From assembly GCF_028128765.1 (NCBI RefSeq), contig NZ_LBJG01000004.1:1-64000 (forward strand): 64,000 nucleotides of DNA, given 5' to 3'. The stretch comes from Bradyrhizobium sp. CCBAU 51627. Lineage in GTDB: Bacteria; Pseudomonadota; Alphaproteobacteria; Rhizobiales; Xanthobacteraceae. Positions 1 to 8,771 of this stretch are shown piece after piece; position 1 is the stretch's first letter; each line of letters begins with the position of its first letter. The notes beneath the pieces were generated by a model that worked only from the letters and a program-made list of their open reading frames with translations, had not been told where the DNA came from and did no database searches. Made by a program: the position numbers and the translations under genes.

Positions 1-960
1 ACCGTCGCGCAATACGCGTTCTGGGACACCGGCGGCAACGGCCACTGGGTGGTGAACGGGGTGGCGCAGGCGGCCAGCACCGAGATCGATGTCGCGGCGG
101 CGAACCTCGCACAGGTGAGCTATGTGTTCGGTCCAAGTGGGTCGGCTCCGGATACTCTCTACGTGCGGGCGAACGACGGCAGCCTGTGGAGTGCGTGGAA
201 GTCGTTCACGGCGACGCCGGGACCGGATGTCGCGCCAGTGGTGTCTGCCAACAACGTGACGGCAACGCATGGTCAGACCTCGATCGCGGCATCGAGCTTG
301 TTCTCGGTCAGCGATGCCGACGCCGGCGATACCGTCGCGCAATACGCGTTCTGGGACACCGGCGGCAATGGCCACTGGGTGGTCAACGGCGTGGCGCAGG
401 CGGCCAGCACCGAGATCGATGTCGCGGCGGCGAACCTCGGCCAGGTGAGCTATGTGTTCGGTCCAAGTGGGTCGGCCCCTGATACGCTTTATGTGCGGGC
501 GAACGACGGCAGCCTGTGGAGCGCATGGAAGTCGTTCACGGCAACGCCGGGTCCGGATGTCGCGCCGGTGGTGTCGGCCAACAACGTGACGGCAACGCAC
601 GGCCAGACGTCGATCGCGGCATCGAGCTTGTTCTCGGTCAGCGATGCGGACGCTGGCGACACTGTCGCGCAATACGCATTCTGGGACACCGGCGGCAACG
701 GCCACTGGGTGGTCAACGGCGTGGCACAGGCGGCCAGCACCGAGATCGACGTCGCAGCGGCGAACCTCGCACAGGTGAGCTATGTGTTCGGTCCTACGGG
801 ATCAACGCCGGATACGCTTTATGTGCGGGCGAATGACGGCAGCCTGTGGAGCGCGTGGACGTCGTTCACGGCGACGCCGGCGCCGGATGTCGCGCCAGTG
901 GTGTCAGCGCCCAATCTGACGACCGTCGCCGGTCAGAGCTTCGCCGCCTCGAATCTCTTC
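1..960 (+). repeat. Three 330-bp tandem coding repeats
   Basis: Units begin at 1, 331 and 661 with a period of exactly 330 bp (110 codons). They differ by only scattered, mostly silent substitutions (for example gcg/gca, aac/aat), so DNA identity is very high. This implies recent duplication or gene conversion. The array continues upstream of the window, so copy number is unknown. Confidence 0.9.
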
Positions 961-1584
961 AGTGTGGCAGACGCAGACGGGAATTCCATCGTCAGCTATG
1001 CCCTGTGGGACTCGAACTCAAATGGGAGCTGGATCGTCAATGGGGTGGTTCAATCCGCGAACACCGAAATAGATCTGACGGCATCCCAGCTAGCGCAGAC
1101 TGTCTATCGTGCCGGATCAGGTACCGATCAGTTGTGGGTGAGAGCCAACGACGGAATGCAATGGAGTGCGTGGCAATCATTCAACGCTACCGGCGAGAAT
1201 GCGGCGAACGCACCGATCGCGGGGGGCGATGTCCTGGAGCTTTCCTCGGCTTCCTCTGCGGCAATCACGTTCCAGTCCAGCACGGGGACGCTGAAGCTCG
1301 ACAACTCCGGGACGTTCTCCGGCACGGTGGCCGGAATGGCTGGATCGGACGCGATCGACTTCGTCGACATGAATTTCGCCACGATCCAGACGCCGACCTA
1401 CACGGGGACCACATCCGGTGGAACGCTCCATGTCACGGACGGTACGCACACGGCGAACATTACTCTCCTAGGTAACTACATGGCGTCGACATTTACCGCG
1501 TCGAGTGATGGTCACGGCGGCACCAGCGTCGTTGATCCGCCGCTCGCCCAATCCAACATTCTGGCGCAGCCGCAGCACGCCTGA
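1..1584 (+). CDS. C-terminal part of large repeat-containing secreted (adhesin-like) protein, 5' truncated
   Basis: The reading frame is open from base 1, so the gene begins upstream and only about 527 C-terminal residues are visible. Three nearly identical 110-residue units start at 1, 331 and 661, with a diverged fourth near 985. Each contains YAFWDTGGNGHW, YVRANDGSLWSAW and an SDADAGD turn, which resembles cadherin/Ig-like adhesin modules. The last 130 residues are a non-repeated Gly/Thr/Ser/Asp-rich beta-type region with an SSDGHGGTSVVDPP motif, which I associate with the C-termini of type I-secreted giant proteins in Bradyrhizobium. Secretion and adhesion are inferred. Cysteine is absent from the visible part. 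The stop at 1582-1584 faces the minus-strand glycosyltransferase pair, so the gene is probably not part of the glycan operon. Confidence 0.7.
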   Translation, partial: TVAQYAFWDTGGNGHWVVNGVAQAASTEIDVAAANLAQVSYVFGPSGSAPDTLYVRANDGSLWSAWKSFTATPGPDVAPVVSANNVTATHGQTSIAASSLFSVSDADAGDTVAQYAFWDTGGNGHWVVNGVAQAASTEIDVAAANLGQVSYVFGPSGSAPDTLYVRANDGSLWSAWKSFTATPGPDVAPVVSANNVTATHGQTSIAASSLFSVSDADAGDTVAQYAFWDTGGNGHWVVNGVAQAASTEIDVAAANLAQVSYVFGPTGSTPDTLYVRANDGSLWSAWTSFTATPAPDVAPVVSAPNLTTVAGQSFAASNLFSVADADGNSIVSYALWDSNSNGSWIVNGVVQSANTEIDLTASQLAQTVYRAGSGTDQLWVRANDGMQWSAWQSFNATGENAANAPIAGGDVLELSSASSAAITFQSSTGTLKLDNSGTFSGTVAGMAGSDAIDFVDMNFATIQTPTYTGTTSGGTLHVTDGTHTANITLLGNYMASTFTASSDGHGGTSVVDPPLAQSNILAQPQHA

Positions 1585-1853
1585 TGCTACGAAAGCGAGT
1601 ACGTTGATCCGGAAAACGCGGCAGGTGGCACCTCGCCACCCCGCATGCAGAGGGCCGAGATCGTGCGGCGCCGGCGCTGCTCGCGGTTTGCGTGGATAGG
1701 GACTCGGCGGACACAGACTATTCGCGTTCGGCTGCAGCATTATCGGCGGAAGAGCCGCTCAAGCGCGGCGCACTCCGAACTGGTTGGCTTTCCCATCTGA
1801 GCACCGCCCGTTGCACGCCGTAAGGGCGTTGTCGCTCCCGCGATTGTTGCCGC
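1585..1853. other. Intergenic gap between convergent genes
   Basis: No convincing gene is visible in this 269-base stretch. It holds one perfect six-base-pair hairpin (GGTGGC at 1624-1629, loop ACCTC, GCCACC at 1635-1640). This could help end transcription of the repeat protein gene, but no T-run follows, so it is not a standard intrinsic terminator. Confidence 0.5.
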
Positions 1854-2972
1854 TCAGGAGATTTCAAGCTCGAACAGGCTGTCGGCTCGGTCGTAGGCCC
1901 GCAGCATGGCCTTCGCGATCACGTCGGGATTGTGCCACCGTTCGACGTATCTGCGCGCCTGCCGTCCACGCCATTCCCACTCAGAGCGGCGGTCGAGCAT
2001 CGCGGCGATGCTTTCTGCAAGATTGCCGGGATCCAGGTTGAACAGCGGGAGCTCCCTCCTCATGGCCTCTGGGACGAATTTCAAGTCGCTCTCCCGGATG
2101 TAGCAGCCGACCGGTTTCCCCATTGCCATCATTTCAACCGCAAAGCCGCCGTACCAGCCGGCCAGGACCTGATCGATCGCAATATCGGCAGAACGATAGA
2201 GCTCAAGCGCTTCCTCGTGTGTCTTCTTCTCAACAAGGACGAATTCGAAGTCGTAGCTGGATTCCAGCTTTTTCAGCGCATCGAGGATGAGCGGCGTCCC
2301 CTTGATCCGCCCAACGCTCGGCGCATGGACAATCCTCGGCTTGCCGCGTGGCGAAGGAGGCGTGACCGCGTAGTTGCCGACTTCCACATTCGCGTACGGC
2401 AGAAATTGCGCAGTGGTCGCGATGTGGCCGAGCTCCGGATTGAGATAGAATACGCGATCGAACAGCGGCAGGACGTTGGCTGCGAGAAGGCGCCGCTGTT
2501 GATCCAGCACGTCGACGCATCGCTGAAACAGCTCGCAGTGGTCGTTCGCGCACATCGTCCAGTCGTTTCTTCGGTTGCCTTCCTGCGCCAGCCGAATGTC
2601 GCACCCTTGCAGCGTCATGAACAGCTTCTTGCCCAGCGCGCGACAGAGGCGAAGGTCGGCGCTCGTCAATCGGCTGATGATCCCGTTCATCGTCGCGTTA
2701 CCAGACAGCGGAAATCCGGGCAGAAGGAAGGTCTGCCCGAAATAGAAGTGAAGTACGTCGTAGCTCCATTCCCTGAGCATGCCATAGGCAACGCTTCGCA
2801 TCGCGACTTCCGCGAAACCCGCTTTCTCCCCTGCAAGCACGGTGTCGGCGGGATACTTCAACCATGTGTCGTTGCGGACGACCAGGTCGCTAGCGGCGCC
2901 AAGCCGGCGCTCCGCGCGCGAGAGCACCCAGGGTTGGTTCCCCACGTTGACCGGACCATGAAGGATTTTCAT
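1854..2972 (-). CDS. Glycosyltransferase, group C (GT-B-like, DQ-X11-E type)
   Basis: This 372-residue protein is a close paralog of the product at 32543-33679; both open with M(K/R)(I/V)LHGP and share LSRAERR and the C-terminal half. It has the Rossmann-like motif RIVHAPS...IKGT near residue 230 and a C-terminal DQVLAGWYGGFAVE followed by MMAMGKPVGCYIRE. That corresponds to the donor-binding end of GT4 enzymes, but the first Glu of E-X7-E is Gly. A cysteine cluster C-X16-C-X4-C-X5-C begins at GCDIR, and its four Cys are conserved in the paralog. No signal peptide or clear membrane helix is visible. Its ATG overlaps the stop of the preceding gene (ATGA), so the two are translationally coupled. 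Donor and acceptor sugars are unknown. Confidence 0.75.
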   Translation of the reverse strand: MKILHGPVNVGNQPWVLSRAERRLGAASDLVVRNDTWLKYPADTVLAGEKAGFAEVAMRSVAYGMLREWSYDVLHFYFGQTFLLPGFPLSGNATMNGIISRLTSADLRLCRALGKKLFMTLQGCDIRLAQEGNRRNDWTMCANDHCELFQRCVDVLDQQRRLLAANVLPLFDRVFYLNPELGHIATTAQFLPYANVEVGNYAVTPPSPRGKPRIVHAPSVGRIKGTPLILDALKKLESSYDFEFVLVEKKTHEEALELYRSADIAIDQVLAGWYGGFAVEMMAMGKPVGCYIRESDLKFVPEAMRRELPLFNLDPGNLAESIAAMLDRRSEWEWRGRQARRYVERWHNPDVIAKAMLRAYDRADSLFELEIS

Positions 2973-4369
2973 GGCGAGCCGACCGGCGGCTTGGAGCAGC
3001 CCTGCAAGACATGATGCTCGTTCACAAGCGTGTCGATCCGCTTTGCAAGCCTCGCATTGAGCTCGCCGGGAAAGTTGGCGGTTTCGAGATAGAGTCTTCC
3101 GAGGCGGGCGGCCACAGCTTCGATGCTATAGTACCGTTCAACGTACCGGCGTCCGCTTCGGCCAATGGCTTCGAGGTCAATCGTGCCGTGCAAGCAATTT
3201 CTGAGCGTGCCGTAAATCTCGTCGGGAGATGTCCTGATAATGGGGCACGTCGTCGGATCGATCATCATGTGATCGTCGCGCAGATAACAGAGCACGGGCC
3301 TCGACATCGCCATTGCCTCAAGGGCGGTATAGCCGTGAAAGCCGGCTACGAATTGATCGGCGACCAGATGGCAGGTGCTGAACAGCTCCAAGACCCTCTT
3401 GTTCGAGACGCCCTGGATCGACACGAGCTCGATCTTCTCACCTTCTGCGATCAAGCGATCAATTGCCTGCAATAGATGACCCGTCCCCTTGAAATGACTG
3501 TGGTTCGGCGCATGAGCGATCCTCAAGGTCTCGCCAAGGCGAAAAGTCGGTGGATTCGCGATGAATTTGGTCGTGTCGAGCGGCCAATAGTGAATGTCGC
3601 GGCAGCCAGGCACATAGGCCGTCATGTCGCCCATGGCGATCTGCGCAGTGGCTCGCCCGGCAAGCCGCTTCAGTGAGGAGTCGAGCATTTCGGTGGTGCA
3701 AACACAAAATCTTCCAGGCTGCGGACATTCCTGACACAGGTTTGGAGTACCCAGGGCTAACGTCAGCTCCCGGCTCCTTACGTCCGCGCCGTAAGCATAG
3801 GTGTAAAGGCGCTTGCCCGACCTGGAAAGCAGGTCGAGCTCATCCGGATTGATCCCGTACCGTTGGTCGCTCAGAAGAAGGCCCCGATCGTAAAAGTAGT
3901 TGAATACGTCGAAGCGCAGCAAAGCCCATGCGAACACCAGCCAGCGGAACAGCGCGAGGCTTGGTCTGCTTCGCGTCAACCTGAGGGCGCCCTCGAAAAG
4001 AATGAGGTTTAGGTCGAACGATCTCGTGACGTAGTAGGTGTTGAAGACGAGCGACGACGAGCGGAATCCGAGCAGGCGGTCACATCGGGCGAGGAGCGGA
4101 AGGGTCAGGATGGGAGTAGAGGCCCAGAGCGTGCGGACTGTTCCGCGCGCGAGCCGTCTCTGCGTGGCGCTCCGGGCCTTCTTGACCAGAGCGTCAGTCA
4201 GCCTGCGAGTGGCGGCCGTTTTCGCAACGCGGTAGTGCTCGACCATAGCAGGCCGGAAGCCGGGCTTTGATGGTTCCCGAACGCCCTGGCTCGAGCGCTG
4301 CGGTTCGTCCGAAGGCGTTACGCGCTGCCTGTCCTTCTCAATCGGTGCTGTGGTCATATCAAAGATCAT
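2969..4369 (-). CDS. Glycosyltransferase, group A (GT-B-like with Cys4 motif)
   Basis: The 466-residue protein is a paralog of those at 24320 and 29466. Shared landmarks are RTLW(A/G)xTPIL near residue 80, a Trp/Phe-rich FRWLVFAWALLRFDVF stretch, YTYAYGADVRSR, a cysteine motif C-X2-C-X6-C-X-C (NLCQECPQPGRFCVC), RIAHAPNHSHFKG, and a C-terminal DQFVAGFHGYTALEAMAM. The last occupies the place of the GT4 E-X7-E site but lacks its first Glu. A second ATG at 4357 is an alternative start; neither has a strong Shine-Dalgarno. The gene is followed by the group C gene with a 4-bp overlap. It is transcribed away from the amidotransferase gene at 4889, with a 519-bp shared upstream region. Glycosyl transfer is inferred from fold motifs and locus context. 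Confidence 0.72.
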   Translation of the reverse strand: MIFDMTTAPIEKDRQRVTPSDEPQRSSQGVREPSKPGFRPAMVEHYRVAKTAATRRLTDALVKKARSATQRRLARGTVRTLWASTPILTLPLLARCDRLLGFRSSSLVFNTYYVTRSFDLNLILFEGALRLTRSRPSLALFRWLVFAWALLRFDVFNYFYDRGLLLSDQRYGINPDELDLLSRSGKRLYTYAYGADVRSRELTLALGTPNLCQECPQPGRFCVCTTEMLDSSLKRLAGRATAQIAMGDMTAYVPGCRDIHYWPLDTTKFIANPPTFRLGETLRIAHAPNHSHFKGTGHLLQAIDRLIAEGEKIELVSIQGVSNKRVLELFSTCHLVADQFVAGFHGYTALEAMAMSRPVLCYLRDDHMMIDPTTCPIIRTSPDEIYGTLRNCLHGTIDLEAIGRSGRRYVERYYSIEAVAARLGRLYLETANFPGELNARLAKRIDTLVNEHHVLQGCSKPPVGSP

Positions 4370-4751
4370 CGGGCGCCAGTTGCAGCCGTGGAGACCTGAG
4401 GAGGCGCTACTCCGCGTTTACGCGAGATGGAAAATCATCCCGCATCCCTCGACAGCGAAAGCTACGCCGAGTTGCCTCGGACAAAGCGCGATCAGTTGCG
4501 GGGATCGGGTACGTTCAAGAGATCACCGGACAACCTGTTCCATGCAGCCGTTGATCCGTCATATCCACCGCAATTGCAAGTCCTTGATGGACCATGCGCA
4601 ACGCCTTGCCGGCGTCTCACCCGGAAAGGAAAGCACAATGACCCGGCCGCTAAGGCAGCACATGCGTCCATCGTCGGTCTTTCCCCGCACACGCGACTTT
4701 ACTCCTGCGATGCGAATCTTTGGGGCCGGCACATCCCGCGCGCCAACCATG

Positions 4752-4780
4752 TTGACGTTCATCGCGTGAACGCGCTAGGG
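4752..4780 (+). promoter_or_regulatory. Promoter with internal palindromic operator
   Basis: A TTGACG box (4752-4757) and a CTAGGG box (4775-4780) are 17 bp apart. The spacer region carries a perfect inverted repeat, CGTTCA-TCGCG-TGAACG (4756-4772). The same geometry and arms recur before the winged-helix regulator gene (8081-8109). A repressor bound here would block RNA polymerase directly. The regulator at 8131 is the obvious candidate, by inference. Confidence 0.65.
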
Positions 4781-4821
4781 TCCCCAACGATTTTGCGTTG
4801 GGCCCCGCCAGCGTTTGGTTT

Positions 4822-4847
4822 GAAGGGTTCGACGGTCCTTCTTTTTT
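4822..4847 (+). terminator. Terminator-like leader structure (candidate attenuator)
   Basis: GAAGG (4822-4826) pairs with CCTTC (4837-4841) across a 10-nt loop and is followed directly by six T residues (4842-4847). It lies about 55 bp after the predicted transcription start region and 42 nt before the GTG start at 4889, so it would stop the amidotransferase transcript unless overcome. The stem is short (five pairs plus a possible G-U). Confidence 0.5.
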
Positions 4848-4888
4848 GTGAACATGGGCCCGCAGTCGTCAACGAGATAGGTGAGCGC

Positions 4889-6703
4889 GTGTGCGGGATC
4901 TTCGGCCTTCTTAGCAGGACCGGACCGGTTGATGCGAAGCAGGTGGAGCGGCTCACCGATATGGTTGCCCACCGCGGGCCCGACGGACGAGGAGTGAGAG
5001 TGAATGGCAATGTCGGCCTGGGGCACCGGCGGCTGGCCATCATCGATCTGAGCGATGACGGCGCGCAGCCGATGCGCGACACCTCTCTCCCGATCTGGAT
5101 TACATATAACGGCGAAATCTATAATTATCTTGAACTCCGGGCGGAGCTAGAAGCGCTCGGGCACGTCTTCCATACCGCGTCCGATACCGAAGTCCTCCTG
5201 GCGGCCTATGTCCGCTGGGGCACGAATTGCCTTGAGCGGTTCAATGGCATGTGGGCATTCGCGATCCACGACGAACGTGACAATTCACTGTTTTGCGCCC
5301 GCGATCGCTTTGGCGTAAAGCCGTTCTACTATGTCAATACCCCAGCGCAGTTCGCATTCGGCTCGGAGATCCGCCAACTGCTTCCGCTGATCGAAGGGGC
5401 GGTCGCAGACGACGATCTGGTCGGCGAATTTCTCGTGTGTGGTTTGACCGACCATACCGCTCGAACTTTCTTCAAGGGAATCGAGAAGCTGCCTCCCGGA
5501 CACCAGATGCGCGTCGACGTGTCGACAGGTCAATTCGAGATCGCGCGATACTATTCCCTCGCGCCCGGCTCGACAGCGGGCGGCGCGGATGACGCCGTCC
5601 GGCAATTGAGGGACCTGCTCGACGACGCCACCCGTTTGCGTCTGCGCTCTGACGTCCGGGTCGGAACCTGCTTGTCAGGCGGGCTGGATAGTTCGAGCGT
5701 CGCGACGCTGGCCGCACGACGTCATGCGGCGAGTTCCAATGAACGTTTCTTCGCGATCACAGCCATCAGCGAACAGGCCAGCAACAATGAGGAAGCGTAT
5801 GCGGCCGAGGTTGCGCGCGGCTCCGAACTGAATTGGTTGCGCACCAAGCCGAGCTATGAAGACTTTGCAGCTTCGGCGGAGGCGATGCTGGACGTGCAGG
5901 AAGAACCCTTCGCAGGTCCCTCGATCGTCATGCAGTACGAGGTCATGAAGACCGCGCGCGCGAACGGGGTGACCGTGCTCCTGGACGGCCAGGGTGGTGA
6001 TGAGACCTTGCTGGGCTATCATCGTTACTACGCCGCGTGGCTGCTCGAGCATTATCGTCAGGATGGAGTGCGCGGATTTGTCCGCGCGTTCAAGGCCGCA
6101 ATCGAGGCCGGAATTCCGGTCCGGCGTTTGCTGATGTACCTGTTCGGAGCGAGCTCTGCGAGCCTGCGCGCGATGTTCTATCGCTGGCGCTATTCCTTCC
6201 TGAGAAATCCGGATCTCCCTGAGGCGCTGCGCCGGTTCGCGCGTACCACGAGAGACGCGCAAGCCATGCAGGTTTTGGAGATCACCGAGACGAACTTGCC
6301 GATGTTGCTGCGTTTCGAAGACAAGAATTCGATGCGGTTCGGGATCGAAACGCGCCTGCCGTTTCTCGACTACCGTTTTGTCGAGTTTGCGCTGCGGCTG
6401 CCGACGCGGATAAAGCTGAATCACGGTTGGACGAAGTGGCCATTGCGCGCGGCGGTTACCGACATACTCCCGGACGGCATTTGTTGGCGGAAGGACAAGA
6501 TCGGCTTTGCGGCTCCCGATCAACTGTGGCTAACGCGTCATTCGGCCACGATGTACGACAAGGTGGTCGCTAGTTCCCTTCTTCTCCGCTATGTCGACAT
6601 GCCGGCACTCAAGAAGAGATTTCATCGGCTCGACCTTGGGATGCGCTGGCGACTCTACTGCGTGGCGCTCTGGGGCGAGCGTTTCCGGGTCCAAGCTCCA
6701 TGA
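4889..6703 (+). CDS. asnB: Asparagine-synthase-like glutamine amidotransferase 1
   Basis: The GTG start at 4889 is chosen because it places Cys at position 2, the catalytic nucleophile of class II (Ntn) amidotransferases (V/M-CGIFGLL); this gives 604 residues. The N-terminal glutaminase has HRGPDG, YNGEIYNYLELR and DTEVLLAAY. The C-terminal ATP-pyrophosphatase domain has SGGLDSSS near residue 263, DGQGGDETLLGY, and the EDKNSMRFGIETRLPFLDYR block. In O-antigen loci such enzymes (for example WbpS) are associated with converting sugar carboxylates to amides; free asparagine synthesis is the alternative. The two other copies in this locus favour a glycan role. The gene is preceded by the operator/attenuator leader and followed after 74 bp by a GT4 gene. 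Confidence 0.85.
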   Translation: MCGIFGLLSRTGPVDAKQVERLTDMVAHRGPDGRGVRVNGNVGLGHRRLAIIDLSDDGAQPMRDTSLPIWITYNGEIYNYLELRAELEALGHVFHTASDTEVLLAAYVRWGTNCLERFNGMWAFAIHDERDNSLFCARDRFGVKPFYYVNTPAQFAFGSEIRQLLPLIEGAVADDDLVGEFLVCGLTDHTARTFFKGIEKLPPGHQMRVDVSTGQFEIARYYSLAPGSTAGGADDAVRQLRDLLDDATRLRLRSDVRVGTCLSGGLDSSSVATLAARRHAASSNERFFAITAISEQASNNEEAYAAEVARGSELNWLRTKPSYEDFAASAEAMLDVQEEPFAGPSIVMQYEVMKTARANGVTVLLDGQGGDETLLGYHRYYAAWLLEHYRQDGVRGFVRAFKAAIEAGIPVRRLLMYLFGASSASLRAMFYRWRYSFLRNPDLPEALRRFARTTRDAQAMQVLEITETNLPMLLRFEDKNSMRFGIETRLPFLDYRFVEFALRLPTRIKLNHGWTKWPLRAAVTDILPDGICWRKDKIGFAAPDQLWLTRHSATMYDKVVASSLLLRYVDMPALKKRFHRLDLGMRWRLYCVALWGERFRVQAP

Positions 6704-6777
6704 TGTTCTTGTTTGTCGGAAGGGGCCGCGCGGTTGACGATGGCAGCCGCGTCACCCCTAGCGGTCTGGATTGAGGG

Positions 6778-7995
6778 ATGAACATCTGGTTGCTGCATCC
6801 GTTTGCGGGTGGACCGGGTCTCGGCCGACATTGGCGGCCGTTCTGGCTTGCGGACGCCTGGGGTAGGATGGGCCATTCCGTCGTGGTGGTGAGCGCGGGC
6901 TTTCATCACCTGCACCGAGAGCCCCGCGTGCCGGGCCCTCAGCGCATCGAGGGCGTCGATTTCTGGTTCCTGGACACGCCGCGTTACAGTAAAAGTAGTC
7001 TCGGCCGTCTCTGGAACAATTTGAGTTTCGGGACGAGGCTGAAATCGAGCTCAGGACCGATTGCAAGGCAGTTCGGTCCGCCGGATATCGTCATCGCATC
7101 GAGCCCGCACTTGTTCTTTGTCGCGGCTGCGCATGCAATCGCGCGGCGGTTCGGTGCAAAGTTCTGGGTCGAGATTCGCGATCTCTGGCCGGAGAGCATC
7201 ATGGCACTCGGGTTGACCCCTGCATGGCACCCGCTGATGAAGGTGCTCGGCTGGAAGGAGCGCTCCGCCTATCGTTCGGCCGAGCGCGTCATTTGCCTGC
7301 TGGCCGGCGCGGAACCCCACATGCGCTCGCGCGGACTGCCGGCCGGCCGGTTCACCTGGATTCCCAATGGCGTTTCAGAGAGCGAAATCCAGAGCGCGCT
7401 GAGAATAGATGGCCTCGACCATTCCCTGATCGATCGTATCACGCAGATGAAGCGAGAGGGCCGACGGGTCGTCCTTTACGCGGGCGGTATGGGACCGCCC
7501 AATGCGGTGGAGGTCATCATCGACGCGGCAGCTGCGCTCGCGAAATCAAATCCCGAAATCCATTTCGTCCTGATCGGCTCGGGCACGTCGCTGGCCGAAC
7601 TGAAGCAGCGGGCTGCGGGCCTCGCCAACGTGGAATTCCACGATGAAGTTGAGCGGGCAGTCGTGCACGGCATGCTCAATGCATCTGACTGCGCGGTCGT
7701 CTCCTTCCATCGAAACGCGCTTTATCATCATGGCATCAGCCCGAACAAACTGTTCGACTATTGCCTCTTCGCGCCCCGCATCGTCATTGCCTGCGAAGAC
7801 CGGGCGCTCGCCGGGCTTGAAGATCTGGTGACCTTGCGATGCGCGCCGGATGATCCTGCGGCGCTGGCGGCGGGTTTGGTCTCGGCGCTCAAGGATCCGG
7901 AGCGCCCGCTGGGCGATCGGGTGGCGGTCGCGCGGAAGTACAGCTATTCGCGGCTCGCGACGCGCTATCTCGAGGAAACACTCACTTCCAGTTGA
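6778..7995 (+). CDS. GT4-family glycosyltransferase (WbuB-like)
   Basis: This 405-residue protein has the N-terminal nucleotide-fold start MNIWLLHPF, PDIVIASSPHLF, and FWVEIRDLWPES, a hallmark of WbuB-type GT4 enzymes. The C-terminal domain begins near residue 235 (VVLYAGGMGPPNAVEVII) and ends with SPNKLFDYCLFAPRIV, the donor-site region. It probably transfers an amino sugar to a lipid-linked or glycan acceptor on the cytoplasmic side; the substrates are not predictable. It is downstream of amidotransferase 1 in the same orientation and is followed by about 85 AT-richer bases leading to the next promoter. Confidence 0.85.
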   Translation: MNIWLLHPFAGGPGLGRHWRPFWLADAWGRMGHSVVVVSAGFHHLHREPRVPGPQRIEGVDFWFLDTPRYSKSSLGRLWNNLSFGTRLKSSSGPIARQFGPPDIVIASSPHLFFVAAAHAIARRFGAKFWVEIRDLWPESIMALGLTPAWHPLMKVLGWKERSAYRSAERVICLLAGAEPHMRSRGLPAGRFTWIPNGVSESEIQSALRIDGLDHSLIDRITQMKREGRRVVLYAGGMGPPNAVEVIIDAAAALAKSNPEIHFVLIGSGTSLAELKQRAAGLANVEFHDEVERAVVHGMLNASDCAVVSFHRNALYHHGISPNKLFDYCLFAPRIVIACEDRALAGLEDLVTLRCAPDDPAALAAGLVSALKDPERPLGDRVAVARKYSYSRLATRYLEETLTSS

Positions 7996-8057
7996 AATGT
8001 GTGGTTTGGGTAACACGGCCAATTTAGAAAACGTAAGATTTATCAGTGTCTTGTATT

Positions 8058-8072
8058 GTTCATGGCGTGAAC
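8058..8072. promoter_or_regulatory. Upstream operator-like palindrome
   Basis: GTTCA-TGGCG-TGAAC is an inverted repeat with the same arms and the same 5-bp spacer as the promoter palindromes at 4756 and 8085. Its centre is 28 bp upstream of the second site. Two closely spaced sites would allow cooperative binding by the regulator encoded just downstream. Confidence 0.6.
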
Positions 8073-8080
8073 GAATTCGC

Positions 8081-8109
8081 TTGACGTTCACCGTCTGAAC
8101 GCGCTAGCT
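8081..8109 (+). promoter_or_regulatory. Promoter with internal palindromic operator for the long glycan operon
   Basis: TTGACG (8081-8086) and CTAGCT (8104-8109) are separated by 17 bp. The palindrome CGTTCA-CCGTC-TGAACG (8085-8101) overlaps the first box and the spacer, matching the 4752-4780 promoter. The predicted start lies only about 15 bases before the ATG at 8131, which has an AGGGGGG-type ribosome binding site. The arrangement suggests autorepression by the encoded winged-helix protein. Confidence 0.65.
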
Positions 8110-8130
8110 CCCTCTCCAGCAGGGGGGAAG

Positions 8131-8771
8131 ATGGCGGGTACGCTACCAACCGACGAAAAGGACAGCGACCGGCTCGTGCTCGGTCTGCTTAACTCCGTTG
8201 AAGCGGATGGTGCCAGATCCCAGCGGCGGATCGCGGCCGAACTTGGCGTCGCGTTAGGCCTGGTCAACGCCTATCTTAAACGCGCAGTCAAGAAGGGCTT
8301 CGTCAAGATCAGCCAGGCGCCGACGCGGCGATATGCTTATTACCTTACGCCCCAGGGCTTCTCCGAGAAATCGCGGCTAACCGTTCAGTTCCTTTCGGAT
8401 TCGTTTTCGCTCTTCCGCAAGGCGAAGGAGGAATACGCGAGAATCCTTGACCGCGCCCAGGCTCTCGGTTTCAAGCGCATCGTGCTTGCCGGGTACTCGG
8501 ACCTGTGCGAAATCGCGATCTTGAGCGCGGTCGATGGGCCGGTTTCGATCGTTGCCATCATCGATTCCGAGGTCGCGGCTGGTCGCTTCATCGGCGTCAA
8601 GGTCGTGTCCTCCTACGCGTCGGTCGACGAGCCGTTCGACGCGGTGGTCGTGACCCACCTGACGGCGGCGCGGAAGGTGTTTGACGAGGCGGTGGGGCAG
8701 TTCGGGGCAGACAGGGTGCTCGTGCCCGATCTGCTGAGCGTGCGTCCCAAGCAGCAGCAGGGAATGGTCTG

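Larger units (their letters stand above)
4370..4888. other. Divergent intergenic and leader region with promoter, operator and attenuator
   Basis: This stretch separates the minus-strand glycosyltransferase pair from the plus-strand amidotransferase. The reading frame of the latter is open upstream to 4427, but that translation resembles no protein family and its ATG would bury the required N-terminal Cys. I therefore treat 4370-4888 as non-coding. It contains a promoter with an internal palindrome (4752-4780), a start-proximal hairpin (CCCAACG 4783-4789 / CGTTGGG 4796-4802) and a terminator-like structure (4822-4847). Confidence 0.65.

Noticed and set aside
1..960. CRISPR array
   Set aside because: The repeats are 330 bp, contiguous and protein-coding; there are no short repeats with unique spacers.
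4427..4888. In-frame N-terminal extension of amidotransferase 1
   Set aside because: It would bury the essential Cys2 nucleophile, reads as no known domain, and overlaps the promoter, operator and terminator structures.
5675..6523. Long minus-strand open frame (282 residues)
   Set aside because: It lies wholly inside the amidotransferase gene on the other strand and its Arg/Gln/His-rich translation matches no family.
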